A stretch of 64,000 bases of DNA from Pseudoalteromonas denitrificans DSM 6059. Lineage in GTDB: Bacteria > Pseudomonadota > Gammaproteobacteria > Enterobacterales > Alteromonadaceae. The translations under genes and the position numbers were made by a program. This document shows positions 26,308 through 35,794 of the stretch, one piece after another; the stretch's first letter is position 1, and each line of letters starts with the position of its first letter. The stretch covers positions 43,776-107,775 of the forward strand of contig NZ_FOLO01000013.1 in NCBI RefSeq assembly GCF_900112265.1. The letters are read 5' to 3'. Under the pieces are notes generated by a model that did not search any database, was not told the origin of the DNA, and saw only the letters and a list, made by a program, of their open reading frames with translations.

Positions 26308-27597
26308 TTATTTGTTTGAAAACTGAATAACCACCTTTCTGCCACCTGATATTTGAATATTTTCATATTGCCAGTGCATTTTGTGAATAATTTTGTCTAC
26401 CAGTCTTAAACCCAGTCCATAGCCATAATCCGAGCCTGTATAGTCTAATTCACCATCAGCGATATTGATGTTTTCTATGATTAATTTGCTATTCTTAAAA
26501 CTGAAATTAACAGTGCCCTCAGCTGTGTATTGAAATGCATTACGTATCAAATTATTTAAAATGAGTCGGCATGGAGTGGCTGCCAAGTCTTGCAATTCAT
26601 TATCCATATTTATATTGAGCTTAACGGTTTTACCTTGTAATAAATATTGATTATCTTCTATTAAATGGCTGAGCATATCAGTGATATTGAGCTTTGATGT
26701 ACTGAGTTTCTCTTTATCATCGTCTCGACTTAACCATAATAATGTTTCTGTCATATGTTGCATGTTAAGGGCTGCACGTTTTATTCGTGCAACCGATGCA
26801 AGGCTTTTATCTTCAGTTAATCTACGCTCCATAAGTTGTGCATTACTTTTTACGACGGCAATGGGTGTACGTAATTCATGGCTGGCGTGACGTAAAAAAT
26901 CTTGCTCTTTGCTTAACACATCACTTATGCGTAGCATGGCTATTTTTTGTTGTTTGGCAATATGTTTAAATTCTTTAAAGTCAAAATCGGGTATAGGATC
27001 TGAAACATTTTCTAAGGTTAAATCATCAATCCAAGTACCCAGTCTAAAGAGTGGCTTCATTGTACGTTTTAATAAAACATGTACAGATAAGTGCATCATA
27101 ATTAAAAATAAAAGAGCCAAAGGCCATGTGAGCTTAAACATATTTTTTATACTGCGTTTACTCAGTGCTTGATATGTTTCAATATCTATTTTTCGAATTA
27201 AATAAAAGGTTTTTCCATCGTTAAGTGGTTTAGCTAGAATAAAAATGACTTGTTCAGGCCAAGCAATTAAATTCCCTTCAGGTTTGAGTTTTACATTACT
27301 CATTTGGGTTTGAGTTACTTGCGCAAGTTCTGGAAATTGTTTTTGCGCCCAGTCGGGTAAAGTTTGCCAATTTAAGTAACCATTAAAATGAATTGACTTA
27401 GGTAACTTAGGGGCGAGATGTTTATTATAAGCTTGGCTAAAACTGATGGCTTCTAGATGGAGGTCTTGATAATTCCCCTCATCTAAACCAAACATAAAAT
27501 AGATGTTAATTAAAATGGTGTAGCTTAAAATAATGACACTTGCGACGATGAAATCTACTTTGAGTATATAACGTTTTAATGTTTTATTTTTAGACAT
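26308..27597 (-). CDS. Sensor histidine kinase
   Basis: The 429-residue inner-membrane kinase has a first span near the N terminus (about 15-35), a periplasmic domain of about 120 residues, and a second span (about 155-178). A HisKA domain follows with the phosphorylated His in HASHELRTPIAV, then an HATPase domain with NLIRNAFQYT and a G box in GYGLGLRLVDKI. It follows its response regulator by 3 bases and is last in a four-gene operon (adaptor, RND pump, regulator, kinase), so it probably senses a pump substrate or envelope stress. Confidence 0.93.
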   Translation of the reverse strand: MSKNKTLKRYILKVDFIVASVIILSYTILINIYFMFGLDEGNYQDLHLEAISFSQAYNKHLAPKLPKSIHFNGYLNWQTLPDWAQKQFPELAQVTQTQMSNVKLKPEGNLIAWPEQVIFILAKPLNDGKTFYLIRKIDIETYQALSKRSIKNMFKLTWPLALLFLIMMHLSVHVLLKRTMKPLFRLGTWIDDLTLENVSDPIPDFDFKEFKHIAKQQKIAMLRISDVLSKEQDFLRHASHELRTPIAVVKSNAQLMERRLTEDKSLASVARIKRAALNMQHMTETLLWLSRDDDKEKLSTSKLNITDMLSHLIEDNQYLLQGKTVKLNINMDNELQDLAATPCRLILNNLIRNAFQYTAEGTVNFSFKNSKLIIENINIADGELDYTGSDYGYGLGLRLVDKIIHKMHWQYENIQISGGRKVVIQFSNK

Positions 27598-27600
27598 ATT

Positions 27601-28272
27601 TTAAGATGCTTTTAAAGCAAAGCCTTGCCCAGTAATTGTATTTAATAACTTAGTGTCATCTGTTGCGTCAATTTGTTGCCTTAATTTAAAAATATGCACT
27701 TTTAGGCTATTACTATCAGGAATATCATCCCCCCAAACTGCGCGTGATAATTGTTCACGGTTGACGACATAAGGTGACTTTCTTAACAGTGCTTCGAGTA
27801 GTTTCCAACCAATTGGTGATAATTTTAAGGTACGCTCGGCGCGAATGGCCACTTTAGCTGAAAAATCTACTGATAAATCAGCTAAAGTAAACTTATTTGA
27901 TTGTCCATTTTGCCTTTTTATCAGTACTTTTATGCGGGCTATAAGCTCTAACATTTCAAATGGTTTGACCATGTAATCATCTGTACCAACTTCAAACCCT
28001 GCCAGTTTATCTGGCAGCGTATCACGTGCGGTCAACATTAAGACGGGTATATTTGAACCTGAATCTCGTAAAGATTTACACATGCTTAAACCATCCATAC
28101 GCGGCATATTGACATCTAATATCACCATGTCATACATGTTCTCTGCATGTAGCTGTAAACCAGCAATACCATTCGCTGCATGATCACAGGTGATATCTTC
28201 AATTTCTAGATAATCAATAATAGTGGCTGCTAAGTCGAGATCATCCTCAACTAGCAGAATATAAGATGTCAT
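27601..28272 (-). CDS. OmpR-family response regulator
   Basis: The 223-residue protein has a receiver domain with VEDDLDLA, the phospho-acceptor Asp in MVILDVNMPRMDGL, and Lys in YMVKPFEMLEL. An OmpR/PhoB winged helix follows (about 128-220) with SPIGWKLLEALLRKSPYVVNREQL and SLKVHIFKLRQQID. It lies 11 bases after the RND pump gene and just before its kinase. The set resembles pump operons that regulate themselves. Confidence 0.94.
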   Translation of the reverse strand: MTSYILLVEDDLDLAATIIDYLEIEDITCDHAANGIAGLQLHAENMYDMVILDVNMPRMDGLSMCKSLRDSGSNIPVLMLTARDTLPDKLAGFEVGTDDYMVKPFEMLELIARIKVLIKRQNGQSNKFTLADLSVDFSAKVAIRAERTLKLSPIGWKLLEALLRKSPYVVNREQLSRAVWGDDIPDSNSLKVHIFKLRQQIDATDDTKLLNTITGQGFALKAS

Positions 28273-28283
28273 TTACTTTCCTA

Positions 28284-31200
28284 TTAAGCAGGCTTTACTT
28301 TAAAGAAACTAGCATAAAGTACGGGCACTACAGCTAAGGTGAGTACTGTGCCGACACCTAAACCAAAAGCCAATACATTAGCCATGCCATAAAATAGCGG
28401 ATCTTTATTTAAAATAAGGGGCAGTAGACCCATTATTGTTGTGACAGTTGTCATAGTAATAGGTCTTAATCGTGTTAAACAGGAATTAATGATTGCTTGA
28501 TACTGACTGACACCATTTGAAATTTCGATGTCGATTCTATCAATTAGCACAATGGCATTATTAATAATGATCCCCGCCAAACTATAAATGCCTAAAGTGA
28601 CCATAAAGCCAAATGGCGCATTCATAATTAATAAACCACTTACCGTACCAATAAGCAGTAATGGAATTGTCAGTACAATAATTAAAGCACGGCGGTAAGA
28701 ATTAAATTGGATCACCAATAAAATTAATACAAACCCAATTACCATAGGCATGCTGGCGCCCAAGGCTTTTTGTGCATCTTTAGATTGGGTAATAACACCG
28801 TCGTATTCTATCGTATGGTTAACGGGTAAATCAGTTTTAAGAGCTTGAATTTGTTCATCGATTATTTTTTGTAAATCTTGTGCTGTCATGGCTGTATTGG
28901 CCGCTTCAACACTCACAGTATTAAACATGTCTTCACGTTGAATTTTTGAATATTGGTTTACTGGCACAAAGTCCGCAACTTGAAATAAAGGAATGGCTAA
29001 ACCTGAGGTATTTGAAAATACGGATGCAGTTCGTAGCCTATCTAAATTAAAGCGTTCATCGTCATTTGCTCTGAGTAAAATAGGAATAATATCATCACCT
29101 TCTCTATATTCGGTGATGTTAGTACCACTAAAGAAGCCTTTTAGTGCTGTGGCAATATCATCGGATGTAACACCAGCACGACGTGCTCTATGTTGGTCTA
29201 TTTTAACCATAACTTTAACAATGCGATTTTCCCAATCGGTGCGTATATTTTTGGTATGTGGCACTTGATGTAAAACATCCATTATTTCTTGGGCTTTGGC
29301 ATAAATGAGGTCTTTGTCAGGACCTTTTACCTGGATTTTAATTGAACTTGAATCTGAAGGCCCTGCAAACATGCGTTTTACACGACCAAATACATTTGGA
29401 AAGTTTTCAATTAACCCATTATGTAGCTTACTGACCATTATATTAAGGTCGGTACCTTCTTTGACATTTAAAACAACAAAACCTTTATTATCAGAAGGGT
29501 CTTCTGGTGTTAAAGTTAATACAAACCGTGGACCATTAAAGCCTGAATATCCTGAGTAGCTGGTTATTTCTGGAAAACGTTGTTTATCATCTAACCAATT
29601 AAAAACTTGTTTCATTTGTCGGTTGGTTTCTTTTGCCGATGTACCATTAGGTAAATCGATATAGACCATTATTTGAGTTCGGTCTGAATCTGGGAAAAAC
29701 TGCTTTGAAACAAATTTAAAGCCCGACATTGAGATGATTAATAGTGCAAGCATAGAAACCATAAATAGGGTTTTATGGTTTAATACCCAATGCAAAAAAG
29801 TTTCATACTTTTGATAAAAAACACTGTTTTTAGCTTCTTTCTCTTGGTTGGTTTTACCTTTTGGATCTTTTTTAATGAAAAAATAACATAGTGTAGGTGT
29901 GACACATAAAGCCAAAACCCAGCTTGTTAATAAAGTAATTAAAATTACTAAAGAAATGGCTCGGGTAAACTCACCGGCAACATGTTCAGCTAAAATAAGC
30001 GGTAAAAAGAAAAGAATAGTTGTTACAGATGAGCTAAGCAAAGGTAAAGCAAGCTCTTTACCGCCTTGACACATAGCCTCAAATCTATCTTGACCATCTT
30101 CGATACGACGTTTAAAGTCCTCGGCAACAACAATGCCGTTATCCACTAATAGACCTAATGCAATGATCAAAGTTGCTAAACTCATTTTTTCTAAAACCAT
30201 GCCACTGTATTGCATGATGGCTAAAGTTGTTAGCATAACAAATGGCACAATTGAGCCCACAATAAGACCTGTTCGCATGCCCAAAAAGAAAACGACTACG
30301 ACAAGTACGATGGCAAGTGTTTGTAATACGTTCATTGATACGCCCCGTACTGTGCGTTCAACTTGCTCGGCCTGATAAGTTGCGATATTGATGTTGTAGC
30401 CAATGGGCAAGGTGCTTTGCACTTGGGCCACTTTAGTTTTTATGCGAGGGGCATACTCTAATAAATTATAGTTAGGTAACATCGCTATAGAGAGCATAAT
30501 CGCAGGTTTGCCATTAAAGTAAGCAGGTTGATGTGGTGGATCAATATAATCGCGACGTATCGTGACAATATCTTTAAGTGCTATGGTATCGCCAGTGTCT
30601 GGAATAGAAATATGGGTATTGCTGATCTCTTCAATAGAATTGAAATTTCCTGTTGGTTCAATAACAAATGATTTAGCACCTGTATCTATTTGACCCCCAG
30701 GGCTGATGATGTTTTGTTTTTGCAATGAAGCTATGATTGCTTGGGGTGAAATGCCCAGTTGTGATAACTTAGCCGAACTTGCTTCTAAAAAGATGCGCTC
30801 GTCTTGAATACCTAAAATATCAACTTTTTTAGTGCCTGCAACAGCGTAAATATGATCTCGTAAATGTTTTGCAATATCATGAGATTCACCCATAGTAAAA
30901 CCATCCGCTGTGAGCGCTAAGGTTACAACGGATACATCTCCAAAAGAGTCATTAACATAAGGAGTACGTGTACCGTCAGGTAGATTAGCTTCTGCTTGTT
31001 TTACTTTATTACGTAAATCCTGCCAAATATTGTCTAAGTTAAAGTATCTATCGTATATTTCAACATGGATCACTGACTGACCTGTGGTTGAGGTAGAAGT
31101 CAGTTTTTCTACCTCAGGTATTTTGCGAATTTCCTTTTCTAAAGTACGGGTGATCAATTGCTCAATGCGTTCAGGTGCCATACCTGGATATGATGTTGTC

Positions 31201-31340
31201 ACAATGGCATTACGTATTGTGATTGAGGGGTCTTCTTGTGCTGGCAAAGTAAAATAGGCAAACATGCCATTGATCAATAATAAAGCTAATATCATCAAAA
31301 TTGATTTTCGATAAGTAAAAGCGATTTTTGTTAAATTCAT
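28284..31340 (-). CDS. RND-family efflux pump, inner-membrane transporter
   Basis: The 1018-residue protein has the RND layout of 12 spans with two large periplasmic loops. It begins with a span carrying FAYFTLPAQEDPSI, and the first loop has SYPGMAPERIEQLITRTLE. The proton-relay segment of span 4 is LGLLVDNGIVVAED, so only the first Asp of the AcrB pair is kept and Asn takes the second place, as in a recognised RND subgroup. The substrate is unknown. The adaptor gene lies 23 bases upstream. No outer-membrane channel gene is present, so a TolC encoded elsewhere is presumably shared. Confidence 0.93.
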   Translation of the reverse strand: MNLTKIAFTYRKSILMILALLLINGMFAYFTLPAQEDPSITIRNAIVTTSYPGMAPERIEQLITRTLEKEIRKIPEVEKLTSTSTTGQSVIHVEIYDRYFNLDNIWQDLRNKVKQAEANLPDGTRTPYVNDSFGDVSVVTLALTADGFTMGESHDIAKHLRDHIYAVAGTKKVDILGIQDERIFLEASSAKLSQLGISPQAIIASLQKQNIISPGGQIDTGAKSFVIEPTGNFNSIEEISNTHISIPDTGDTIALKDIVTIRRDYIDPPHQPAYFNGKPAIMLSIAMLPNYNLLEYAPRIKTKVAQVQSTLPIGYNINIATYQAEQVERTVRGVSMNVLQTLAIVLVVVVFFLGMRTGLIVGSIVPFVMLTTLAIMQYSGMVLEKMSLATLIIALGLLVDNGIVVAEDFKRRIEDGQDRFEAMCQGGKELALPLLSSSVTTILFFLPLILAEHVAGEFTRAISLVILITLLTSWVLALCVTPTLCYFFIKKDPKGKTNQEKEAKNSVFYQKYETFLHWVLNHKTLFMVSMLALLIISMSGFKFVSKQFFPDSDRTQIMVYIDLPNGTSAKETNRQMKQVFNWLDDKQRFPEITSYSGYSGFNGPRFVLTLTPEDPSDNKGFVVLNVKEGTDLNIMVSKLHNGLIENFPNVFGRVKRMFAGPSDSSSIKIQVKGPDKDLIYAKAQEIMDVLHQVPHTKNIRTDWENRIVKVMVKIDQHRARRAGVTSDDIATALKGFFSGTNITEYREGDDIIPILLRANDDERFNLDRLRTASVFSNTSGLAIPLFQVADFVPVNQYSKIQREDMFNTVSVEAANTAMTAQDLQKIIDEQIQALKTDLPVNHTIEYDGVITQSKDAQKALGASMPMVIGFVLILLVIQFNSYRRALIIVLTIPLLLIGTVSGLLIMNAPFGFMVTLGIYSLAGIIINNAIVLIDRIDIEISNGVSQYQAIINSCLTRLRPITMTTVTTIMGLLPLILNKDPLFYGMANVLAFGLGVGTVLTLAVVPVLYASFFKVKPA

Positions 31341-31363
31341 TTTTAAACCTTAACTATCAAAAA

Positions 31364-32467
31364 TTAATTAAATTGTTTTACATGTTTATCAAGTAAACGT
31401 ACGTTTTGACCCTCTCTTAGGAAGCTCACTCCAGCAGTTGCGATAATTTCATCTGCTTTTAAACCTGATGACACCATAACTTTGTTATTGATAATATTTT
31501 CAGTTTGAACGACTCGCTTTGAGATTGTTTGATTTTTTTCATTATAAACAAATACATAAGATGATTGACCCGCACCCGCACCTAATGCAGATAAAGGTAG
31601 GCGAAAAGCTTGTCCGCGGTAGCCAGTGCGGCCAACGCCTACAAAAGTAAAATCAACTTCAGCTGTCATGCCAGCTCTAAGTCCTGTTATGGAGGTATCA
31701 ATTAAAACGGTTACAGGAAAAGCATTAGCTGTTCTGGCGCGGGTTCCAATTTCTGTTACTGTTCCTTCACCATTCAAGTTAGGAAATGCAGGGTAATGTA
31801 TACGCATTTTATTACCTGTTGAAAGGTCTCGAATCAAAGTTTCAGGGATCATAATTTGCACTTCTAATCCGTCTTCACCTTCAATTTCAAATACGGTTTG
31901 TCCTGGAGTAATCTGCATTGACGGTTCAATGGAACGTTTGGTTATTCTACCGTTATAAGGGGCTTTTAATTGGCTGTCATTTAAATCTTTTGTTGAGATA
32001 TCGAGTTGCGTTTTAGCTAAATTTACGGCGCTGCTTGCAGTTTTAAATGCTGCTTGGGCATTATCAAAACCTGATTTAGAAACTAGGCCTTTTTCTGATA
32101 GTTCGGTATAACGTTCAAACTCATTTTTTGCTTCAACTAAAGCGGACTGGGCCTTTTGTAAGTTGGCTTGAGAAGATTGTTGGCTGAATACAAAACTACG
32201 TTTATCTAATTTTGCTAAAAAGTCACCTCTTTTAACAGCGTCTCCTAATTTTACAGAAACAGCATCAACCTTGCCGCCTACTTGAAAACTTAAGTTGGTT
32301 GCTTCAACAGGTTGAATGATCCCTGATAAACGTCTTACTTGGTCTAAATTAGACAGCTTCACTTGTGTCCAGGCGATAGGTCTAATAACTTGCTCAGAGA
32401 CTTTTTCAGGTTTACTACACCCTCCTAAAATAAAGGCACAAGTGAGTAAAATAAATGAAGCACGCAT
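31364..32467 (-). CDS. RND efflux periplasmic adaptor lipoprotein (HlyD/MFP family)
   Basis: The start at 32467 gives 367 residues beginning MRASFILLTCAFILGGCSKP, with lipobox LGGC, and has GGAG 8 bases upstream; the longer frame to 32530 adds 21 unlikely residues. The protein has the lipoyl halves around SFQVGGKVDAVSVKLGDAVKRGDFLAKLD and LKAPYNGRITKRSIEPSMQITPGQTVFEI. An alpha-hairpin lies between them, with beta-barrel and membrane-proximal domains after. It bridges the RND pump to an outer-membrane channel and is first in the pump operon. Confidence 0.92.
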   Translation of the reverse strand: MRASFILLTCAFILGGCSKPEKVSEQVIRPIAWTQVKLSNLDQVRRLSGIIQPVEATNLSFQVGGKVDAVSVKLGDAVKRGDFLAKLDKRSFVFSQQSSQANLQKAQSALVEAKNEFERYTELSEKGLVSKSGFDNAQAAFKTASSAVNLAKTQLDISTKDLNDSQLKAPYNGRITKRSIEPSMQITPGQTVFEIEGEDGLEVQIMIPETLIRDLSTGNKMRIHYPAFPNLNGEGTVTEIGTRARTANAFPVTVLIDTSITGLRAGMTAEVDFTFVGVGRTGYRGQAFRLPLSALGAGAGQSSYVFVYNEKNQTISKRVVQTENIINNKVMVSSGLKADEIIATAGVSFLREGQNVRLLDKHVKQFN

Positions 32468-32591
32468 AAATAAATCTCCGCTAGAGTGATGATTAAATAA
32501 GTGTAGGCTAAAATAGCTTATAAAATTCAATCTGTTTGATACATTTTTGACTAATTATACTTATTATAAACTAGCTGGGGTTATCACAGGG

Positions 32592-33473
32592 TTAACTTTT
32601 AATTGATTTAATCCAACAAAGAAATTTAATGATGTTTATGTGTTCTAATTTGTTTTTTGGGATCACCAGCCAGTGATAATCACCTAAGTCTACACTTGCT
32701 TCAAAAAGTTGAATTAAACGGCCTTGTTTTATATCTTCTTGTGCAAGTTTTTCACTGACTAAGGCAATGCCTTGGCCACTCATTGCTGCACGTAATAAAA
32801 TGTCTGAACTTGAGAATCTAGGGCCTTTTGTTGGATCTATATTGAGTACTTGATTGTCTTTAAACCAACGACTCCACTGTGTTGTTGGGTCTTGGTCGTG
32901 CAATAAAGTTTGTTTTGCCAAGTCTTTAGGTGTTTCTAATTTATTGTTTTGGTTTAGTAATAAAGGACTGCAAACGGTAATTAATTTGTCTTTCATTAAT
33001 GCAATACAATGTAAATCTGGCCAGGGTCCTGCTCCCATTCGGATCCCAATATCTATATTTGATTGCTGTAAATTTATGAGTTGTTGGTCAAGTGAAAGCC
33101 AAACTTCAATGTCGCTATGGCGTTTGTAAAAATCGGGCAACTTTTCCATTAGCCATTTACTGGCAAATGAATGTGTTGTGGCTAAACCTAAGGTGTTTGA
33201 TGACTTGATATTTTGGATGTTTATTGTACCTTCTTGAATTAAATCAAGTGCGGCAGAAATGGTTTGTATATAACTTTTACCTAAAGTATTTAATTTTAAA
33301 CTTCTTTGGCTTCGATCAAATAAAGTGATGCCTAACCATGATTCTAACTGTTTTACATGACGGCTTATTGCGCCATGAGTCACATGTAACTCTTCACTTG
33401 CTTTTTGGGCACTACCTAAGCGAGCCGTTGCTTCAAATACTTTAAGTGCGTTAAGTGGAGGGAGTTTTCTCAT
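32592..33473 (-). CDS. LysR-family transcriptional regulator
   Basis: The 293-residue protein has the LysR helix-turn-helix at about 5-60 (LNALKVFEATARLGSAQKASEELHVTHGAISRHVKQLE), followed by a GcvA-type effector domain. It is divergent from the glutathionyl-hydroquinone reductase gene with 92 bases between them, the classical arrangement for a LysR target. It also lies upstream of the pump operon on the same strand, 124 bases from the adaptor start, so either could be its target. Confidence 0.92.
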   Translation of the reverse strand: MRKLPPLNALKVFEATARLGSAQKASEELHVTHGAISRHVKQLESWLGITLFDRSQRSLKLNTLGKSYIQTISAALDLIQEGTINIQNIKSSNTLGLATTHSFASKWLMEKLPDFYKRHSDIEVWLSLDQQLINLQQSNIDIGIRMGAGPWPDLHCIALMKDKLITVCSPLLLNQNNKLETPKDLAKQTLLHDQDPTTQWSRWFKDNQVLNIDPTKGPRFSSSDILLRAAMSGQGIALVSEKLAQEDIKQGRLIQLFEASVDLGDYHWLVIPKNKLEHINIIKFLCWIKSIKS

Positions 33474-33565
33474 ATGTTAAATAAAGTCACGTAATGGTGA
33501 GTTTATTATCCTTTTATATCTAGTAAATAGCCATATCATTGTATGAAATTATTTGGGAGTGATAT

Positions 33566-34540
33566 ATGGGAATGTTAGTTGAAGGTATTTGGTCTGATGA
33601 GGACCGTATTATTAAAAATGGAGCGTTTGTTCGTCAAAAAAGTGTACATGATCAAGATATTTCAAATGATATTGCGCTTACAATCATACAAGAGCCAGGT
33701 CGTTTTCATTTGATTGGTTCTTGGAGTTGCCCTTGGTCACATCGCACTTTGATTATGAGACAAGCCAAAATGTTACATGATTATATTCCATTACATATGA
33801 CAGGAGGAGAGCGTATTGAAGGCTATCCTGCTAATTATGGTAATAAATGGCAAGTGCCCGGTAGTGAGAAATATATTACGCATTTACATCAACTCTATAC
33901 CATTAATCATAATCAGCATACGGGGCGCGCAACAGTGCCAATTTTATGGGATGGTGCTAAACAAATAATCATCAGTGATGAATCTTCAAAGATAATGCGC
34001 TTATTTAACAAGGTAGAAACACAACAGGCAAGTATTAATTTTTTGCCTCATGACAAGCTAATTGATATTAATGAAATGAATGATGAAATTTACCATAACT
34101 TATGTAATGGCGTTTATAAGGCTGGTTTTGCAAAAAGCCAAGTGGTTTATGATGAAGCTATAAAAGTTGTTTTTACTATGATGGAAAAGCTGGAAAGCAT
34201 TTTAAGCATTAATAGATATTTATTAGGTGAAATGATCACTGAAGTGGATTGGCGGTTATTTCCAACTTTGGTTCGGTTTGATATTGATTATTATTTGCAT
34301 AGTAAGTGTTCGCAAAAAAAGTTGACTGATTTTCCCAATTTATGGGCTTATGCGCGAGATTTATACTCATGGCAAGGTATGGCTGAAACAATTGATTTTA
34401 ATGCGATACATCTCAGTAATTATCAAAAAAATGACATTATAGGGGTTATGCCTGATATTGATTGGAGTGAAGCTCACAACAGGGATGCGTTAAGTATTGC
34501 ACAAGTATGCTTAATGTCAGGCGAAAAAATAGAGATTTGA
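33566..34540 (+). CDS. Glutathionyl-hydroquinone reductase (Xi-class glutathione transferase)
   Basis: The 324-residue protein matches the YqjG/PcpF/ECM4 family, which removes glutathione from glutathionyl-hydroquinones. The catalytic Cys55 is in GSWSCPWSHRT, the family CPWxHR motif; GRATVPILWD and the later DESSKIMRLFN fit the thioredoxin-like domain, and the C-terminal half is the helical GST domain with TEVDWRLFPTLVRFD. The divergent LysR gene probably controls it. It is preceded by GGGAG. Confidence 0.88.
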   Translation: MGMLVEGIWSDEDRIIKNGAFVRQKSVHDQDISNDIALTIIQEPGRFHLIGSWSCPWSHRTLIMRQAKMLHDYIPLHMTGGERIEGYPANYGNKWQVPGSEKYITHLHQLYTINHNQHTGRATVPILWDGAKQIIISDESSKIMRLFNKVETQQASINFLPHDKLIDINEMNDEIYHNLCNGVYKAGFAKSQVVYDEAIKVVFTMMEKLESILSINRYLLGEMITEVDWRLFPTLVRFDIDYYLHSKCSQKKLTDFPNLWAYARDLYSWQGMAETIDFNAIHLSNYQKNDIIGVMPDIDWSEAHNRDALSIAQVCLMSGEKIEI

Positions 34541-34571
34541 CATTGTGAACTCTTAATTTAGTGCGAGTAAA

Positions 34572-34616
34572 AAACTAACATGTCGCGTAAGAGTGCTCAT
34601 TTATACATGTTAGTTT
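34572..34616. terminator. Bidirectional terminator between convergent genes
   Basis: AAACTAACATGT (34572-34583) and ACATGTTAGTTT (34605-34616) form a perfect 12-bp inverted repeat with a 21-base loop. On the minus strand the stem runs into a T-rich tract (TTTTTT) suited to the carboxypeptidase gene; on the plus strand the T run is weaker. Confidence 0.65.
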
Positions 34617-34635
34617 CTGAATAAAAAGTTGAATT

Positions 34636-35784
34636 CTAATGGCTGAAATGCTGATAAATTGGCTCCGCAATATCGAAGCCTAATTGAATAAAAGGCTTGG
34701 TTATACATCTATTATCTATAGGTGAGTCTGTGTTTATAAAGGGCATCTCTAAAATCATAGATAAGCAATTAAATTTATTAGCAACATAATCGCTGGCCTT
34801 AGTTAAATTTTGTGCTCCATATGTATCATTTAAACGATTACAAGAACTGCCACAACAGCTGCTTTTATTATCAAAGGTATTGTAATCAACTTCAGTTTGA
34901 AAGCTGTTATTTGCTTTGACAAAGTTATGCTTAAAGATTATGGCTTGTTTGCTAAGTTTACAGCTAGTATTGGCTGGCATAATAAAGCTGTAGGGGATCT
35001 TTTCATCACCATGAATATCTAAAAATAAATCAACGCCTTTACTTTTCATGGCTTGTTGCACATAAAAAACTTCTGGTGTGTCTATTTCACTAGGTTTATG
35101 CCAGTGACGGTTTAAATTAAACCCTTTTGCATTGGTTCTGTGATTTCCTCTAATGGTGCCATCTGGGTTCATGTTTGGCACAATATAAAATACATTATCT
35201 TCTAATAACTGATTGGCAAGTTCATCACCTGAAATCAAACGCAAAATAAGTCCTTCAACAAACCAGTGTGCCATGGTTTCTCCAGGATGTTGCCTGGCAA
35301 TTAGCCATACTTTATTTTTATGTTTAGCTTCTTTTCCAAAAATTAAAAGGTCTAAATTATTATCATCATGGGTTAACCCTAAAACTGAATGACGGCATAT
35401 AGGGGATGCTGTTGCCTTGCGCAATAAATCTTGTTGCCTTTGGTTATTATAAGGCACAAAGTAGGCATAGCTGATAGTGCTTTTTTTGGGTATGTGTTTA
35501 ATTATTAATTGGTTATCTTTAAACTGAGTATCAACCCGAAACCATGTTTTGTGATCATAAGAGGCAACAGCTTGATAACCTTCCCATGCATCACTAAAAC
35601 TACTTTTTCCTGCATTTAATATTTTAATTGTATGTAGTTCATTTTGTGTTGTTTCTAATTTAAAATGAAACCACTGGCTAATATTCGCCTGGTTATCTTG
35701 AATGAGTTTGAGTTTTATATTTCTTTTGTCACTAATTTCAACGACTTCAATACTACCACTATCAAATTTGTGTGTAATTTTCAT
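34636..35784 (-). CDS. M14-family zinc carboxypeptidase, Nna1/cytosolic type
   Basis: The 382-residue protein has an N-terminal beta-sandwich of about 120 residues and a carboxypeptidase domain. The zinc ligands are His166 and Glu169 in RQHPGETMAHW and the His in LDIHGDE. NMNPDG, RTNAKGFNLNR and the catalytic Glu in LSMILEMPF complete the active site. This is the pattern of cytosolic carboxypeptidases (M14D; Nna1, deglutamylases), with no signal peptide. An odd cysteine cluster, SSCCGSSCNR, lies at about residue 307-316. The substrate in bacteria is unknown. It follows the permease by 10 bases and is probably co-transcribed with it. Confidence 0.88.
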   Translation of the reverse strand: MKITHKFDSGSIEVVEISDKRNIKLKLIQDNQANISQWFHFKLETTQNELHTIKILNAGKSSFSDAWEGYQAVASYDHKTWFRVDTQFKDNQLIIKHIPKKSTISYAYFVPYNNQRQQDLLRKATASPICRHSVLGLTHDDNNLDLLIFGKEAKHKNKVWLIARQHPGETMAHWFVEGLILRLISGDELANQLLEDNVFYIVPNMNPDGTIRGNHRTNAKGFNLNRHWHKPSEIDTPEVFYVQQAMKSKGVDLFLDIHGDEKIPYSFIMPANTSCKLSKQAIIFKHNFVKANNSFQTEVDYNTFDNKSSCCGSSCNRLNDTYGAQNLTKASDYVANKFNCLSMILEMPFINTDSPIDNRCITKPFIQLGFDIAEPIYQHFSH

Positions 35785-35794
35785 AAACTTCCCC

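Noticed and set aside
28284..32467. Pump operon as a heavy-metal (CusA-type) system
   Set aside because: The transporter lacks the Met-rich metal path and the adaptor lacks metal-binding Met/His clusters; it reads as a drug/HAE1-type pump.
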